Assembly: GCA_016342285.1 (NCBI GenBank) | Contig: JAEINQ010000005.1 | Location: forward strand, 83,886-147,885 | Direction of reading: 5' to 3' | Length of the DNA: 64,000 nucleotides | From: Desulfobacterales bacterium | Lineage (GTDB): Bacteria; Desulfobacterota; Desulfobacteria; Desulfobacterales; JAEINQ01 | Part shown: in pieces, positions 30,427 through 37,328 of the stretch | Layout of the letters: the number at the start of each line of letters is the position of its first letter | Position numbering within the stretch: position 1 is the first letter of the stretch | Notes under the pieces: model-generated | The model's database searches: none | Seen by the model: only the letters and a program-made list of their open reading frames with translations | What the model was told of the DNA's origin: nothing | Program-made: the position numbers and the translations under genes

Positions 30427-30601
30427 CCCAAGGCCGATCGGTTCCACACCTAATATAGCTGGACTGACTCCGCGACTGTCAAGCCCTTGCGTCCAGTCAC
30501 TTGCCATGATGGTACGCCGCGGATGGTGAGCAGGAGAGAGCAGATCGAAGACGTTGTTCAAACGGAGGGAGAAAGGAGGCAAATCGGAACATTAAAAAAA
30601 T

Positions 30602-30618
30602 TTCTAGATTTTGTTCTT
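30602..30618 (+). promoter_or_regulatory. recurrent intergenic motif, copy 12
   Basis: TTCTAGATTTTGTTCTT followed by ATTAACTTTAA lies 27 bp before the next ATG. Confidence 0.5.
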
Positions 30619-30645
30619 CATTAACTTTAATCTTGGGAGGAAATC

Positions 30646-30987
30646 ATGGGTGAGATTTTTGTAGTCAATCGGCGATCAGACTGGGGCAATACAAAAGCCA
30701 AGCGCGTTTTGATCATGCGACCGAGCGCGCTGGGCAATCCGTTTCCGATTGGCGCTAAATATACACGCGAAACGTGCATTGAGGCATACCGTGTATGGCT
30801 TTGGCAGAAAATGCAGGCCGTGGACGAGCGCGTTATGGTGGCGCTTGAGAATATCGCGGGGCATATCGAAGACGGCTTTGACGTGCATCTGGTGTGCTGT
30901 TGTGCACCGCTTGCGTGTCACGGTGATGTCGTGAAAGCGGCAGTGGAATGGATGATGGCTGAAAATGCGAAAGCGAGGCAGGCATGA
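30646..30987 (+). CDS. DUF4326 family protein
   Basis: The protein has 113 residues. It has RPSALGNPFPIG, TRETCIEAYRVWL and LVCCCAPLACHGDVV, the conserved blocks of DUF4326 (Cys/His-rich end CxCxPxxCHGD). The family is frequent in phages, often beside NADAR genes as here. Its biochemical role is not established. A GGGAGG ribosome binding site is present and the stop overlaps the next gene. Confidence 0.75.
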   Translation: MGEIFVVNRRSDWGNTKAKRVLIMRPSALGNPFPIGAKYTRETCIEAYRVWLWQKMQAVDERVMVALENIAGHIEDGFDVHLVCCCAPLACHGDVVKAAVEWMMAENAKARQA

Positions 30988-31418
30988 TTTTACGCAAAGA
31001 CGGCAGAAACTGGTTCAGCAATTTCATTCCGTTTGAAACGCCTGTGGTTTACCAGGGCATTAGCTACCCGACACCGGAGCACTTTTACCAGGCAATGAAG
31101 GCGAATCGTGACGACTTGGCTGCCCGGCGAAGCGTTGCAGCAGCCGGCACGCCGGGGCAGGCCAAACGCGCAGGGCGAGCTGTTGCGCTGCGATCCGACT
31201 GGAACACGGTGAAGGTGGACGTTATGCGTTACGCACTGGAGAAAAAGTTTGCACCGGGCACCAGCCAGCGCATGTTGCTGGATAATACCACCGAGCCCAT
31301 TGTGGAGTGGAATTCTTGGCATGACAATTATTGGGGCTATTGCACTTGTCCCCGTTGTGCCAAAAAGCAGCACCTGAATATGCTGGGCAAGCTGCTGATG
31401 GAGATCCGGGACGCTTAA
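30984..31418 (+). CDS. NADAR family protein (ADP-ribose/NAD-related N-glycosidase-type)
   Basis: The protein has 144 residues. It has FSNFIPFETPVVYQGISYPT, PEHFYQAMKA, GTPGQAKRAGRAV, LRSDWNTVKVDVM and WHDNYWGYCTCPRC. This is the full NADAR (YbiA-like) pattern including the E-H and WHDNxWG blocks. NADAR enzymes act on ADP-ribosylated guanine or on riboflavin/NAD-derived intermediates. In phages they may reverse DarT-type ADP-ribosylation defence. Coupled to DUF4326. Confidence 0.85.
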   Translation: MILRKDGRNWFSNFIPFETPVVYQGISYPTPEHFYQAMKANRDDLAARRSVAAAGTPGQAKRAGRAVALRSDWNTVKVDVMRYALEKKFAPGTSQRMLLDNTTEPIVEWNSWHDNYWGYCTCPRCAKKQHLNMLGKLLMEIRDA

Positions 31419-31423
31419 ATAGT

Positions 31424-31436
31424 GCGTTTTGTTCTT
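31424..31436 (+). promoter_or_regulatory. recurrent intergenic motif, copy 13
   Basis: GCGTTTTGTTCTT followed by GGGTCAGCTTTTTGGG lies 45 bp before the truncated gene at 31482. Confidence 0.45.
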
Positions 31437-31481
31437 GGGTCAGCTTTTTGGGCACCGAAATCTAACCGGGAGGGGGGCATC

Positions 31482-31565
31482 GTGAAATTCTACACTGGCG
31501 TGGGTTCGAGACAGACACCGGCGCTGACCACAATCGACCAACTAATTAGGAGGAACCGACCATGA
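31482..31565 (+). pseudogene. 5' fragment of a SLOG-like gene
   Basis: GTG 31482 encodes VKFYTGVGSRQTPALTTIDQ plus seven residues. The first 13 residues match the gene at 33685 (VKFYTGVGSRNTP), including its GGAGG leader, and then diverge. It is a truncated duplicate whose ribosome binding site lies just upstream of the 664-residue gene. Confidence 0.55.
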
Positions 31566-33556
31566 CCACCACGACCACGACCACTACATCAATTGTTGGC
31601 TATCTTGCAAGCAAATACAGTGCAAAAGCGCTGGCCGAAATGGCAGCCGACTTGGTCAAAGCCATTCGGCGCCGCCGAAAAGCCGAGTTCGTCGTTGCGA
31701 TGACGAGCCATCTTCACACGCTGACCGCCGCGACTATCCTTGCGGAAAAGCTGGCCAATGCGGCACGCATGGCAGTGTCGCTGGCCGCTGACCGTTATAT
31801 CGAAAAGGAACCGGTCCCAGCGCCCGAAATGCCGGTCTACAAGAGCGACGTTCGGACGTTGCGGGGATTGAGGGCTGTTTGGAACCAAAAATCTGACCGT
31901 GACAGCTACTTCGTCAACCCGGGCGAGTTTGACGATCATCGCCTGTTTAATCACGAAGACCGCGGGCAGGACGCATTTCTGCCCGAAACGCACAAGATTG
32001 AGGAAACCCGCGATCATCTCGGCCGCATCGCCGGGGTAGTTGTCACCCCTGCGAGTGAATACGAGACAAAAAAGGCTTTGCGGGAGAACGGATTGTCCTG
32101 CCTGGAAGAAATTCCGCCCGCGCAAGTCGCCGCGTTTTGGAAGCTGGTGCAAGACCGGACCTACCAGTCCACTTGTGATTATATCGAGTCAGTGTCCACC
32201 CCGATGTCATTTGGCGATGCGTGGGACGGCATGGGCGAGCACGCTGCCAACATGTCGGGGTTGAACCGCATGATCCTCGAAGACTGTCACGACGGATCAG
32301 GCCGGGTGCAGCGCCAGGGCATGAACGTGCCAAACCTTGGCAAAGCACGGAAAGTCGAAGTGCTGGCCCGGGACCTGGGATGCACGCTGGATCAAGCCGA
32401 GGACCTGATGGACTTCTGGACCATTATTGATGACTCGGGACACACTTGGGGCAAGCTCAAGTCCTGGACTGTCAAGGGCGGCATCGACAAAGCCCTAACC
32501 TACTTTGAAGGGCTGGCCGGGGCATTGGTTGACGACATGCCGAACTTCAAAGGAAACATCGATACAAAGGGTAATCCGACCAGGCACGCCGCCCGACTTG
32601 AAACCGTCGAGCCATATTATGCAACTATTGACGGTTTAACGAGCGCACACGCCCCCCTGGGAAACAACGCCCAGGCATGGGAGGAAGTAGAGGACCCGAA
32701 AACAGGTGAGGAAATCGTCTTAACCGACCTCGCCGACCTTGCCGATGTCAACCGGGCATGGGACGCAATGACTGCAAGTCTTGTCCCGGTTCACAGCGCT
32801 GGGATTGACCCGGACTTATTCCAAGGTTTTTTGGACCGATACACCTACCAGATTACCCACCGAGTCCAGGTGGGTGTGGACCTTGAGCAAAATGAGTATG
32901 GGGGAATAGACGAAACGCCGGTCTTTGAGGACTGGCCCGCAATAATAATGGATAAGGGCTTCAGCGCACCGCCCGTTTTCAGGTATTCCCAGATCAACTA
33001 TCAAGATGCCAAATCGGTGTCGCCGCCCTTCCGTGGCGAAAACAATCAGTTGAATCACACACCGTATCGGGAACGCATGCCCGAGCCGGCCGAGTTCGAC
33101 GCCACAATGGCAACAATCGAAACCGCCAAGCTCGCCGAGCTGAACGCACTTGCCAAGTCAGTTGGCGGTGACAAGGCCCTGCCGTGGATGGATCGAATCC
33201 AGAGATCGGCCTTCTGGAACCGGCTCAAGACCAGACAGAACATGCTGAATCTGGCGAAAAATCAGTACGTCGCTGGGCTCATGGGGAACTTGTCTAAGGT
33301 GGAAAAACGCGCATTGAGCGAAATGCGCAACGCCAAGTCCACCAAACAGGCCAAGTTTTACTGGTATCAGATCTACGCCGCCTTGGAAGGCAAGGTAGAC
33401 CTGGGACGTAAGGGCTTCGTCGAGTACGTCCTGAAACCGGAGCTTCACGCAAGGCAGGAGCTTTTGAAAGCAAGGCCGGCGCAACCCGAAACGCCGGCAC
33501 CGAGCTACGATGTGCCGATTGAGGCATACGGATACATCGCCGAGCTGGAAGCATAA
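31562..33556 (+). CDS. large protein of unknown function (664 residues)
   Basis: It begins with MTTTTTTTTSIVGYLASKYS (eight consecutive Thr), then a helical basic region (KAIRRRRKAEFV). Next come mixed segments with acidic stretches (ETHKIEETRDHLGRIAG) and a helical C-terminus (RQNMLNLAKNQYVAGLMGNL). AGGAGG lies 8 nt upstream. No catalytic motif is recognised. It could be a virion or injected protein, or a large early protein. A strong terminator follows. Confidence 0.6.
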   Translation: MTTTTTTTTSIVGYLASKYSAKALAEMAADLVKAIRRRRKAEFVVAMTSHLHTLTAATILAEKLANAARMAVSLAADRYIEKEPVPAPEMPVYKSDVRTLRGLRAVWNQKSDRDSYFVNPGEFDDHRLFNHEDRGQDAFLPETHKIEETRDHLGRIAGVVVTPASEYETKKALRENGLSCLEEIPPAQVAAFWKLVQDRTYQSTCDYIESVSTPMSFGDAWDGMGEHAANMSGLNRMILEDCHDGSGRVQRQGMNVPNLGKARKVEVLARDLGCTLDQAEDLMDFWTIIDDSGHTWGKLKSWTVKGGIDKALTYFEGLAGALVDDMPNFKGNIDTKGNPTRHAARLETVEPYYATIDGLTSAHAPLGNNAQAWEEVEDPKTGEEIVLTDLADLADVNRAWDAMTASLVPVHSAGIDPDLFQGFLDRYTYQITHRVQVGVDLEQNEYGGIDETPVFEDWPAIIMDKGFSAPPVFRYSQINYQDAKSVSPPFRGENNQLNHTPYRERMPEPAEFDATMATIETAKLAELNALAKSVGGDKALPWMDRIQRSAFWNRLKTRQNMLNLAKNQYVAGLMGNLSKVEKRALSEMRNAKSTKQAKFYWYQIYAALEGKVDLGRKGFVEYVLKPELHARQELLKARPAQPETPAPSYDVPIEAYGYIAELEA

Positions 33557-33564
33557 ACATCCAC

Positions 33565-33598
33565 GCCCCAGGGCCTTCGGGCCTTGGGGCTTTTTTTT
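33565..33598 (+). terminator. rho-independent terminator
   Basis: GCCCCAGGGC and GGCCTTGGGGC flank a CTTC loop and are followed by eight Ts, 9 bp after the stop of the 664-residue gene. Confidence 0.85.
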
Positions 33599-33640
33599 GC
33601 CGTAGGAGCGCCTTCGCATTACTCAGACGCCTAAAAACAT

Positions 33641-33654
33641 CGCTTTTTGTGCCT
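33641..33654 (+). promoter_or_regulatory. recurrent intergenic motif, copy 14
   Basis: CGCTTTTTGTGCCT followed by CTCGACTTTAAAC lies 31 bp before the SLOG-like gene. Confidence 0.45.
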
Positions 33655-33684
33655 GCCTCGACTTTAAACAAAGGAGGCATCACC

Positions 33685-34170
33685 GTGAAATTCTACACAG
33701 GCGTTGGTTCACGCAATACCCCGGCTGATGTGCTGGCTCTGATGGCCCGGCTGGCTTGCAAGTTGCGCGTCACTCACCGGCTCCGATCTGGTGGTGCCAT
33801 CGGGGCAGACTCAGCCTTCGAGCGTGGCGCGGCGGGAGTGGCTGATGTATTTCTGGCCAAGCACGCTACCCCCGAAGCCATCGCCATCGCTGCCAAGTTC
33901 CATCCCGCATGGCATCGCTGTAAGGGCTACGTCCAGAAACTCCACGGTCGCAATACTTTTCAGGTGCTGGGTGCCGACCTTGCTACGCCCAGTTCGTTTC
34001 TGGTATGCTGGACCCGCGATGGTGCCATATCGCACACTGATCGTTGCTATAATACTGGCGGCACTGGTACTGCTATCTCCATCGCTGATGCCCATGGCGT
34101 GCCAGTGTTTAATCTGGCTCGCCATGACCATCGTGTCCGGGTCGAGGGCTTTCTTTCCGGGGGACAATAG
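33685..34170 (+). CDS. SLOG-like Rossmann-fold protein
   Basis: The protein has 161 residues from GTG 33685 (AAGGAGG 7 nt upstream). It has FYTGVGSRNTPADVL, RLRSGGAIGADSAFE, RNTFQVLG and a late TGGTGTAISIADAHGVPVFN loop. This matches phage proteins of the SLOG/DprA-like superfamily, which bind nucleotides or NAD-derived ligands. It is next to NADAR and DUF4326. A truncated copy lies at 31482. Confidence 0.68.
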   Translation: MKFYTGVGSRNTPADVLALMARLACKLRVTHRLRSGGAIGADSAFERGAAGVADVFLAKHATPEAIAIAAKFHPAWHRCKGYVQKLHGRNTFQVLGADLATPSSFLVCWTRDGAISHTDRCYNTGGTGTAISIADAHGVPVFNLARHDHRVRVEGFLSGGQ

Positions 34171-34209
34171 GCGCAGGGGGACAATAGGCGCAGGGGGACA
34201 ATAGGCGCA
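34159..34209 (+). repeat. 17-bp tandem repeat x3, followed by AGGGCA hexamers
   Basis: GGGGGACAATAGGCGCA occurs three times in perfect tandem (34159, 34176, 34193). The first copy contains the stop codon of the SLOG-like gene. It is followed by an AGGGCA/AGAGCA hexamer tract to about 34280. The pure-purine runs could form unusual DNA structures. Confidence 0.7.
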
Positions 34210-34296
34210 GCAAGGGCAAGGGCAAGAGCAAGAGCCAGGGCAAGGGCAAGGGCAAGGGCCAGGGCAAGGGCCAGGGCAAACGCAGGACCTTCTTCA

Positions 34297-34439
34297 TTTG
34301 GCAGATACAGCGCCGCTCCGGCTGCCCCTTGTCCCAGCTACATCTGCTGGTTAAAAGGCTGTCTTCGTTCCTCAGACAGCCTTTTAACCGCATCTGTACG
34401 CTGGCCCTGCAGGGCGATCCTCCACGGCTATTTACTCCG
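34297..34439 (+). repeat. dispersed structured element, copy B
   Basis: Same edges as copy A (TTTGGCAGATACAGCGCCGC; GCCCTGCAGGGCGATCCTC). The centre is a perfect 15-bp dyad GGTTAAAAGGCTGTC (34349) and GACAGCCTTTTAACC (34375). Its sequence differs from the dyad in A at the same place. Confidence 0.62.
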
Positions 34440-34503
34440 TAGGCCAGAGCGTGCCAATCGACAAGCCAAGGGCACTTGTCGGATTCTGCCAGATGGATGT
34501 GTT

Positions 34504-34519
34504 GCGCTCTATGGAGCGC
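34504..34519. repeat. TATG-loop hairpin 1 (GCGCTC-TATG-GAGCGC)
   Basis: A 6-bp perfect stem around TATG, preceded by TT. Hairpins with the same loop and different stems occur at 35465 and 35489. Confidence 0.55.
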
Positions 34520-34527
34520 CTTTAGAC

Positions 34528-34710
34528 GGTGAGACTGTAACACCGGATTATAGAACATCCGTAATCGCGCAGCAAGCTGCACTCAACGGCTGTTCCTATA
34601 ATCCGGAGCAACAGTCTCAACCGGGTTCGGCTGCCCTGATAGTTGATTCGCAAGCCGAAAACAGCCAAAAACACGGCTGTTTTCTTGGATGCGAATCAAC
34701 GGCAGCCGAA
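34528..34710. repeat. two adjacent multi-part inverted repeats
   Basis: First (34528-34622): GGTGAGACTGT, CCGGATTATAG and ACA pair with TGT, CTATAATCCGG and ACAGTCTCAACC, with GCAGC-AA-GCTGC inside. Second (34626-34710): TTCGGCTGCC, TTGATTCGCA and AAAACAGCC pair with GGCTGTTTT, TGCGAATCAA and GGCAGCCGAA. Non-coding. Confidence 0.65.
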
Positions 34711-34715
34711 GGGTG

Positions 34716-35020
34716 GCTTCTCTCTCTCGGCTGTCTCAATCCAGGGCAGACGATAGGGCCTGTCTGCCCTGGTAGCATGGCCTACCGGTCCAAAGGGCCG
34801 GACCGGCAGTTTTCGCTGTCAAGGGTAAAGGCCGCAAGCGGCCCGGCTGTCAAGAAACATGCCATTTAAAAGATTTTTACCGCGATTTTAATTGGGCAGC
34901 AAAGGGCCGCTGCCCAATTAAAATCACATGCTTGTGTTTAAGCTGAATGTTTCTTGACAGCCGCCCTTGACAGCGAAAACCAAGGGCCATGCTTAAATGA
35001 GACAACCGAGCGAGAGAAGC
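34716..35020. repeat. 305-bp multi-branched nested palindrome
   Basis: A closing arm 34716-34737 pairs with 34999-35020. Inside it GCATGGCC (34775) pairs with GGCCATGC (34985). GTTTTCGCTGTCAAGGG (34809) pairs with 34964-34980, CGGCTGTCAAGAAACAT (34844) with 34947-34963, and GATTTTAATTGGGCAGC (34884) with 34909-34925. Side hairpins sit between the stems: CCAGGGCAGAC dyad (34741-34772), CCGGTCC/GGACCGG (34785-34806) and GGCCGCAAGCGGCC (34830-34843). The structure ends 27 bp before the next start codon. It could act as RNA or as a DNA cruciform. It resembles no family I can name. Confidence 0.75.
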
Positions 35021-35047
35021 AGCTAACCCGAACAAAGGAGAACGACC

Positions 35048-35203
35048 ATGGAAGACAAAGCGAAGATCGTCAAGGGCTGGGAGCCATGCAAGCACGCGGT
35101 ACGCTGCGTTGACACAGAGCAGCGCTATTGCATCAAGGGCGACATCTTTGCCCCAGTCAGCTACGAAGACTGCCGCGAGTGCAGCAAGGAAACGCCTTTC
35201 TAA
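35048..35203 (+). CDS. small Cys-rich protein
   Basis: The product has 51 residues and starts MEDKAKIVKGWEPCKHAVRC. It has CKHAVRC, a YC, and DCRECS, five to six Cys that could hold a metal. AAAGGAG lies 7 nt before the ATG. It is isolated between two structured non-coding tracts and followed by its own terminator, so it is a gene set inside the structured region. Confidence 0.6.
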   Translation: MEDKAKIVKGWEPCKHAVRCVDTEQRYCIKGDIFAPVSYEDCRECSKETPF

Positions 35204-35210
35204 ACGAATC

Positions 35211-35243
35211 AGGCATCAGGGCTTCGGCCCTGGTGCCTTTTTC
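35211..35243 (+). terminator. rho-independent terminator
   Basis: GGCATCAGGGC and GCCCTGGTGCC around a TTCG-type loop, followed by TTTTTCTTT, 7 bp after the small Cys-rich gene. Confidence 0.85.
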
Positions 35244-35267
35244 TTTGCTCATGATGCTTTAAAGACA

Positions 35268-35418
35268 GTCCCGGGCCAGACAGGGCGCGGCCCATTGAAT
35301 GGCAAAAAGCCGCCATTCAATGCTGTCCAGGCAAAAAGCCGCCTGGCCAGTCTGTCGCTTCGCGCCAGAGCCGCACCCTGTTGGCCCGGGACCAGCCTTC
35401 GGCTGATGGCTTCGCCAT
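35268..35418. repeat. cloverleaf-like inverted repeat with hairpin tail
   Basis: Arms GTCCCGGGCC...GCGGC (35268-35291) and GCCGC...GGCCCGGGAC (35370-35392) enclose hairpins ATTGAATGG/CCATTCAAT and CCAGGC/GCCTGG. They are followed by UUCG-type hairpins CAGCC-TTC-GGCTG (35393) and ATGGC-TTC-GCCAT (35406). No coding potential. Confidence 0.6.
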
Positions 35419-35464
35419 TAACGCTTTCAGCGGGATAGGATCGGGCCATATTAAAGAATATGTT

Positions 35465-35504
35465 GCGTGCTATGGCACGCTATAAGTTGCGCGCTATGGC
35501 GCGC
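35465..35504. repeat. TATG-loop hairpins 2 and 3
   Basis: GCGTGC-TATG-GCACGC (35465-35480) and GCGCGC-TATG-GCGCGC (35489-35504), both preceded by TT. They share the loop with 34504-34519 while the stem pairs change in compensation. Confidence 0.6.
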
Positions 35505-35555
35505 TCTCTGGATGGCGCCCATTATGTGCCAATACCTGGTCGTATGTATTGGGCA

Positions 35556-35683
35556 GGATTTAGCCTACACGGAGGATGGATTCATGCCGCAGGTATCTAC
35601 AATCTATTGTACGTCCATCACCGCTCAGGTATCTACTACCACCACAAGTAGCACCCCATCCATCCTCCATGTAGGCTAAATCC
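35556..35683. repeat. 26-bp inverted repeat enclosing direct repeats
   Basis: The arms 35556-35581 (beginning GGATTTAGCCTACA) and 35658-35683 (ending TGTAGGCTAAATCC) match at 25 of 26 positions. Inside are two AGGTATCTAC repeats and a TACAAT/ATTGTA hairpin. It is the last structure before the promoter of the gene at 35898. It is transposon-end-like in appearance, but no mobile gene lies between the arms. Confidence 0.65.
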
Positions 35684-35790
35684 TTATGAGCAACGCGAGT
35701 TATGGTGCCCAACATAAAACCAGTTTTTCCAGGAAAACAACACCCTACATATTTTTTTCAAAATTTCCCGCACAACACCATGATTTAATC

Positions 35791-35824
35791 TTGACTTAGC
35801 TTTTAAAGTTCACTATTAGTGAGA
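35791..35824 (+). promoter_or_regulatory. promoter overlapping operator-family site
   Basis: TTGACT (35791-35796), 17 bp, TATTAG (35814-35819). The operator GTTCAC-TATTA-GTGAGA (35808-35824) covers the -10, and another half-site TCTCAC follows at 35831. It should control the gene at 35898 and its followers. Confidence 0.62.
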
Positions 35825-35846
35825 GAAACATCTCACTTAAACTATA

Positions 35847-35860
35847 TTCTTTGTTTTTCT
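35847..35860 (+). promoter_or_regulatory. recurrent intergenic motif, copy 15
   Basis: TTCTTTGTTTTTCT followed by TTTTATCTTAC lies downstream of the promoter and 37 bp before the ATG. In this case the motif lies in the transcribed leader. Confidence 0.5.
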
Positions 35861-35897
35861 TTGTCTTTTATCTTACTCACAGAAAGAAAGGAATCCA

Positions 35898-36785
35898 ATG
35901 AGAGGCGAACTGAAAACGCTGGTCCGGGGGTGCTATTCGATCCAGAAGCTCCGGATCCAGACAGGCAACCGGATCGTAGCCAATTTCAAGGCGAAGATGG
36001 GCCTTGAGCCAAGCCAAAAAGAAGACGAACTGGACAAAGAGGGTCAGGCCCTGCTCAAGTCGCTCCGGCTGTGTTACGCCACGATCACCGAGGGCGTAGT
36101 CACCGATAAATTCGCGGCTGAAAAGCTCCCCACCCGCAAGAAGTTCCGGCCAGAGGGCGTCATCAGCTCGTACACCGAGCTGGTGCTGGTCGATCAGTAC
36201 ATGCACCTGGTCCAGTCCGAAAAGCGTCATTTTGAGCACCTGAAAGCCATTCTCGAAGATTACCCGGTCTGGAATGAATTCCTGGTGGACGTTAAAGGGA
36301 TCGGCCCGGCCATGGCCGGTGTGCTTCTGTCGGAGCTTGATATTTTTGCCGCCGAATATCCGTCCAGTTTCTGGGCATATGCGGGGTTGGACGTGGCCGA
36401 AGATGGCAAAGGCCGCAGTCGCCGCGCCGACCATCTTATCGACGTGGAATACACGGCTGCAGACGGCACCATTCAGATCAAGAAGAGCATCACGTTCAAT
36501 CCGTTTTTGAAAACCAAGCTCATGGGCGTTTTATCGGCCAGCTTTTTGCGCCAAAAGGCCAAAAGCCCGTATTCGGTGGCCTATTATCAATACAAAAACC
36601 GGATCGAGAACATGCCGGCCCACGCCGAAAAGACCAAGCTCCACATCCACAACATGGCCCTTCGGTACGCTGTGAAGCGGTTTCTGGTCGATTTTCACAT
36701 GGCATGGCGAAAGATCGAGGGGCTGCCGGTTTCCGTTGAGTATTCAGCGGGCAAGCTGGGCATGACCCACAAGATGGCGGCGTAG
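35898..36785 (+). CDS. protein with IS110/IS116-type C-terminal transposase domain
   Basis: The protein has 295 residues. Residues about 125-160 (FLVDVKGIGPAMAGVLLSEL, then FAAEYPSSFWAYAGLDV) are a helix-hairpin-helix plus AGLD block of the Transposase_20 domain found in IS110-family recombinases. The usual N-terminal DEDD catalytic domain is not recognisable in the first 110 residues. Such stand-alone proteins occur in phages and are probably domesticated DNA-binding proteins. No insertion-sequence ends are seen. The gene sits behind an operator-controlled promoter. Confidence 0.7.
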   Translation: MRGELKTLVRGCYSIQKLRIQTGNRIVANFKAKMGLEPSQKEDELDKEGQALLKSLRLCYATITEGVVTDKFAAEKLPTRKKFRPEGVISSYTELVLVDQYMHLVQSEKRHFEHLKAILEDYPVWNEFLVDVKGIGPAMAGVLLSELDIFAAEYPSSFWAYAGLDVAEDGKGRSRRADHLIDVEYTAADGTIQIKKSITFNPFLKTKLMGVLSASFLRQKAKSPYSVAYYQYKNRIENMPAHAEKTKLHIHNMALRYAVKRFLVDFHMAWRKIEGLPVSVEYSAGKLGMTHKMAA

Positions 36786-36813
36786 CCGCCTGTGACGGCC
36801 ATTTTGTTAATAG

Positions 36814-37129
36814 TAACCCAATAGACGTAAGCGAGTCACTTTTTCCAAGAAAACCATGTCGAAAGAGCGAGTCAGAAAAAACAAGAAACCCATTTACAGT
36901 CAGCGTGCCAGCCCGGCCAAGAAACCCATTTGTCAACCAGCGAGTCAGAGTCACGAAGCAACCCAAAAAAACAAGCGAGCCAATGTGCTCGACAAAACCC
37001 AGAACGAAGAAGCGCAGCCAGGTATATCGATCAACCCAAAATCGGGAAGCGAGCCATAGTACATAAGAAAACCAAAAAGCGGGTAGCGAGTCAGTTTGTG
37101 GAAGTAACCCAAAGATTAAAAGCGAGGTA
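36814..37129 (+). repeat. 36-37-bp quasi-tandem array, nine units
   Basis: GCG(A/T)G(T/C)CA-type cores occur at 36831, 36867, 36903, 36940, 36975, 37012, 37049, 37086 and 37122. Spacing is 35-37 bp. Each is preceded by an AA(A/C)CCA element. The final unit supplies the leader of the gene at 37136, and a tenth unit (37320) lies just before thyX. The sequence between cores is variable. The 36786-37135 tract holds nothing else. Confidence 0.7.
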
Positions 37130-37135
37130 ATTCAA

Positions 37136-37288
37136 ATGTCGTGTTTGCAGTGCCCCATGTGCAATGAAAAGTTTTACGGAATGACCGAAATCGATGCACA
37201 ACGAGAGTTGGACGAACATCAGTGCCCGGCTGACGAAGATCAAGGCGATTTTGGTTGGGACGATCTTGATTGGGACTGGGCCGCGTAG
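37136..37288 (+). CDS. small zinc-finger protein
   Basis: The product has 50 residues and starts MSCLQCPMCNEKFYGMTEID. It has CPMC then H..C (DEHQC), a possible C2H2-like finger, and a very acidic Trp-rich end (DFGWDDLDWDWAA). The leader is the last unit of the 36-bp array (AGCGAG as ribosome binding site). Confidence 0.58.
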   Translation: MSCLQCPMCNEKFYGMTEIDAQRELDEHQCPADEDQGDFGWDDLDWDWAA

Positions 37289-37328
37289 CCATAATTTATA
37301 AGAAACCCATAATTAGGAAGCGAGCCAA

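Noticed and set aside
35556..35683. 26-bp inverted repeat as a miniature transposon
   Set aside because: Only about 76 bp lie between the arms, no target duplication is visible, and it sits among other hairpins of the same tract.
36814..37129. CRISPR-like spacing of the 36-bp array
   Set aside because: Repeats share only an 8-bp core and an AACCCA word, not a long repeat with unique spacers, and no cas genes are present.
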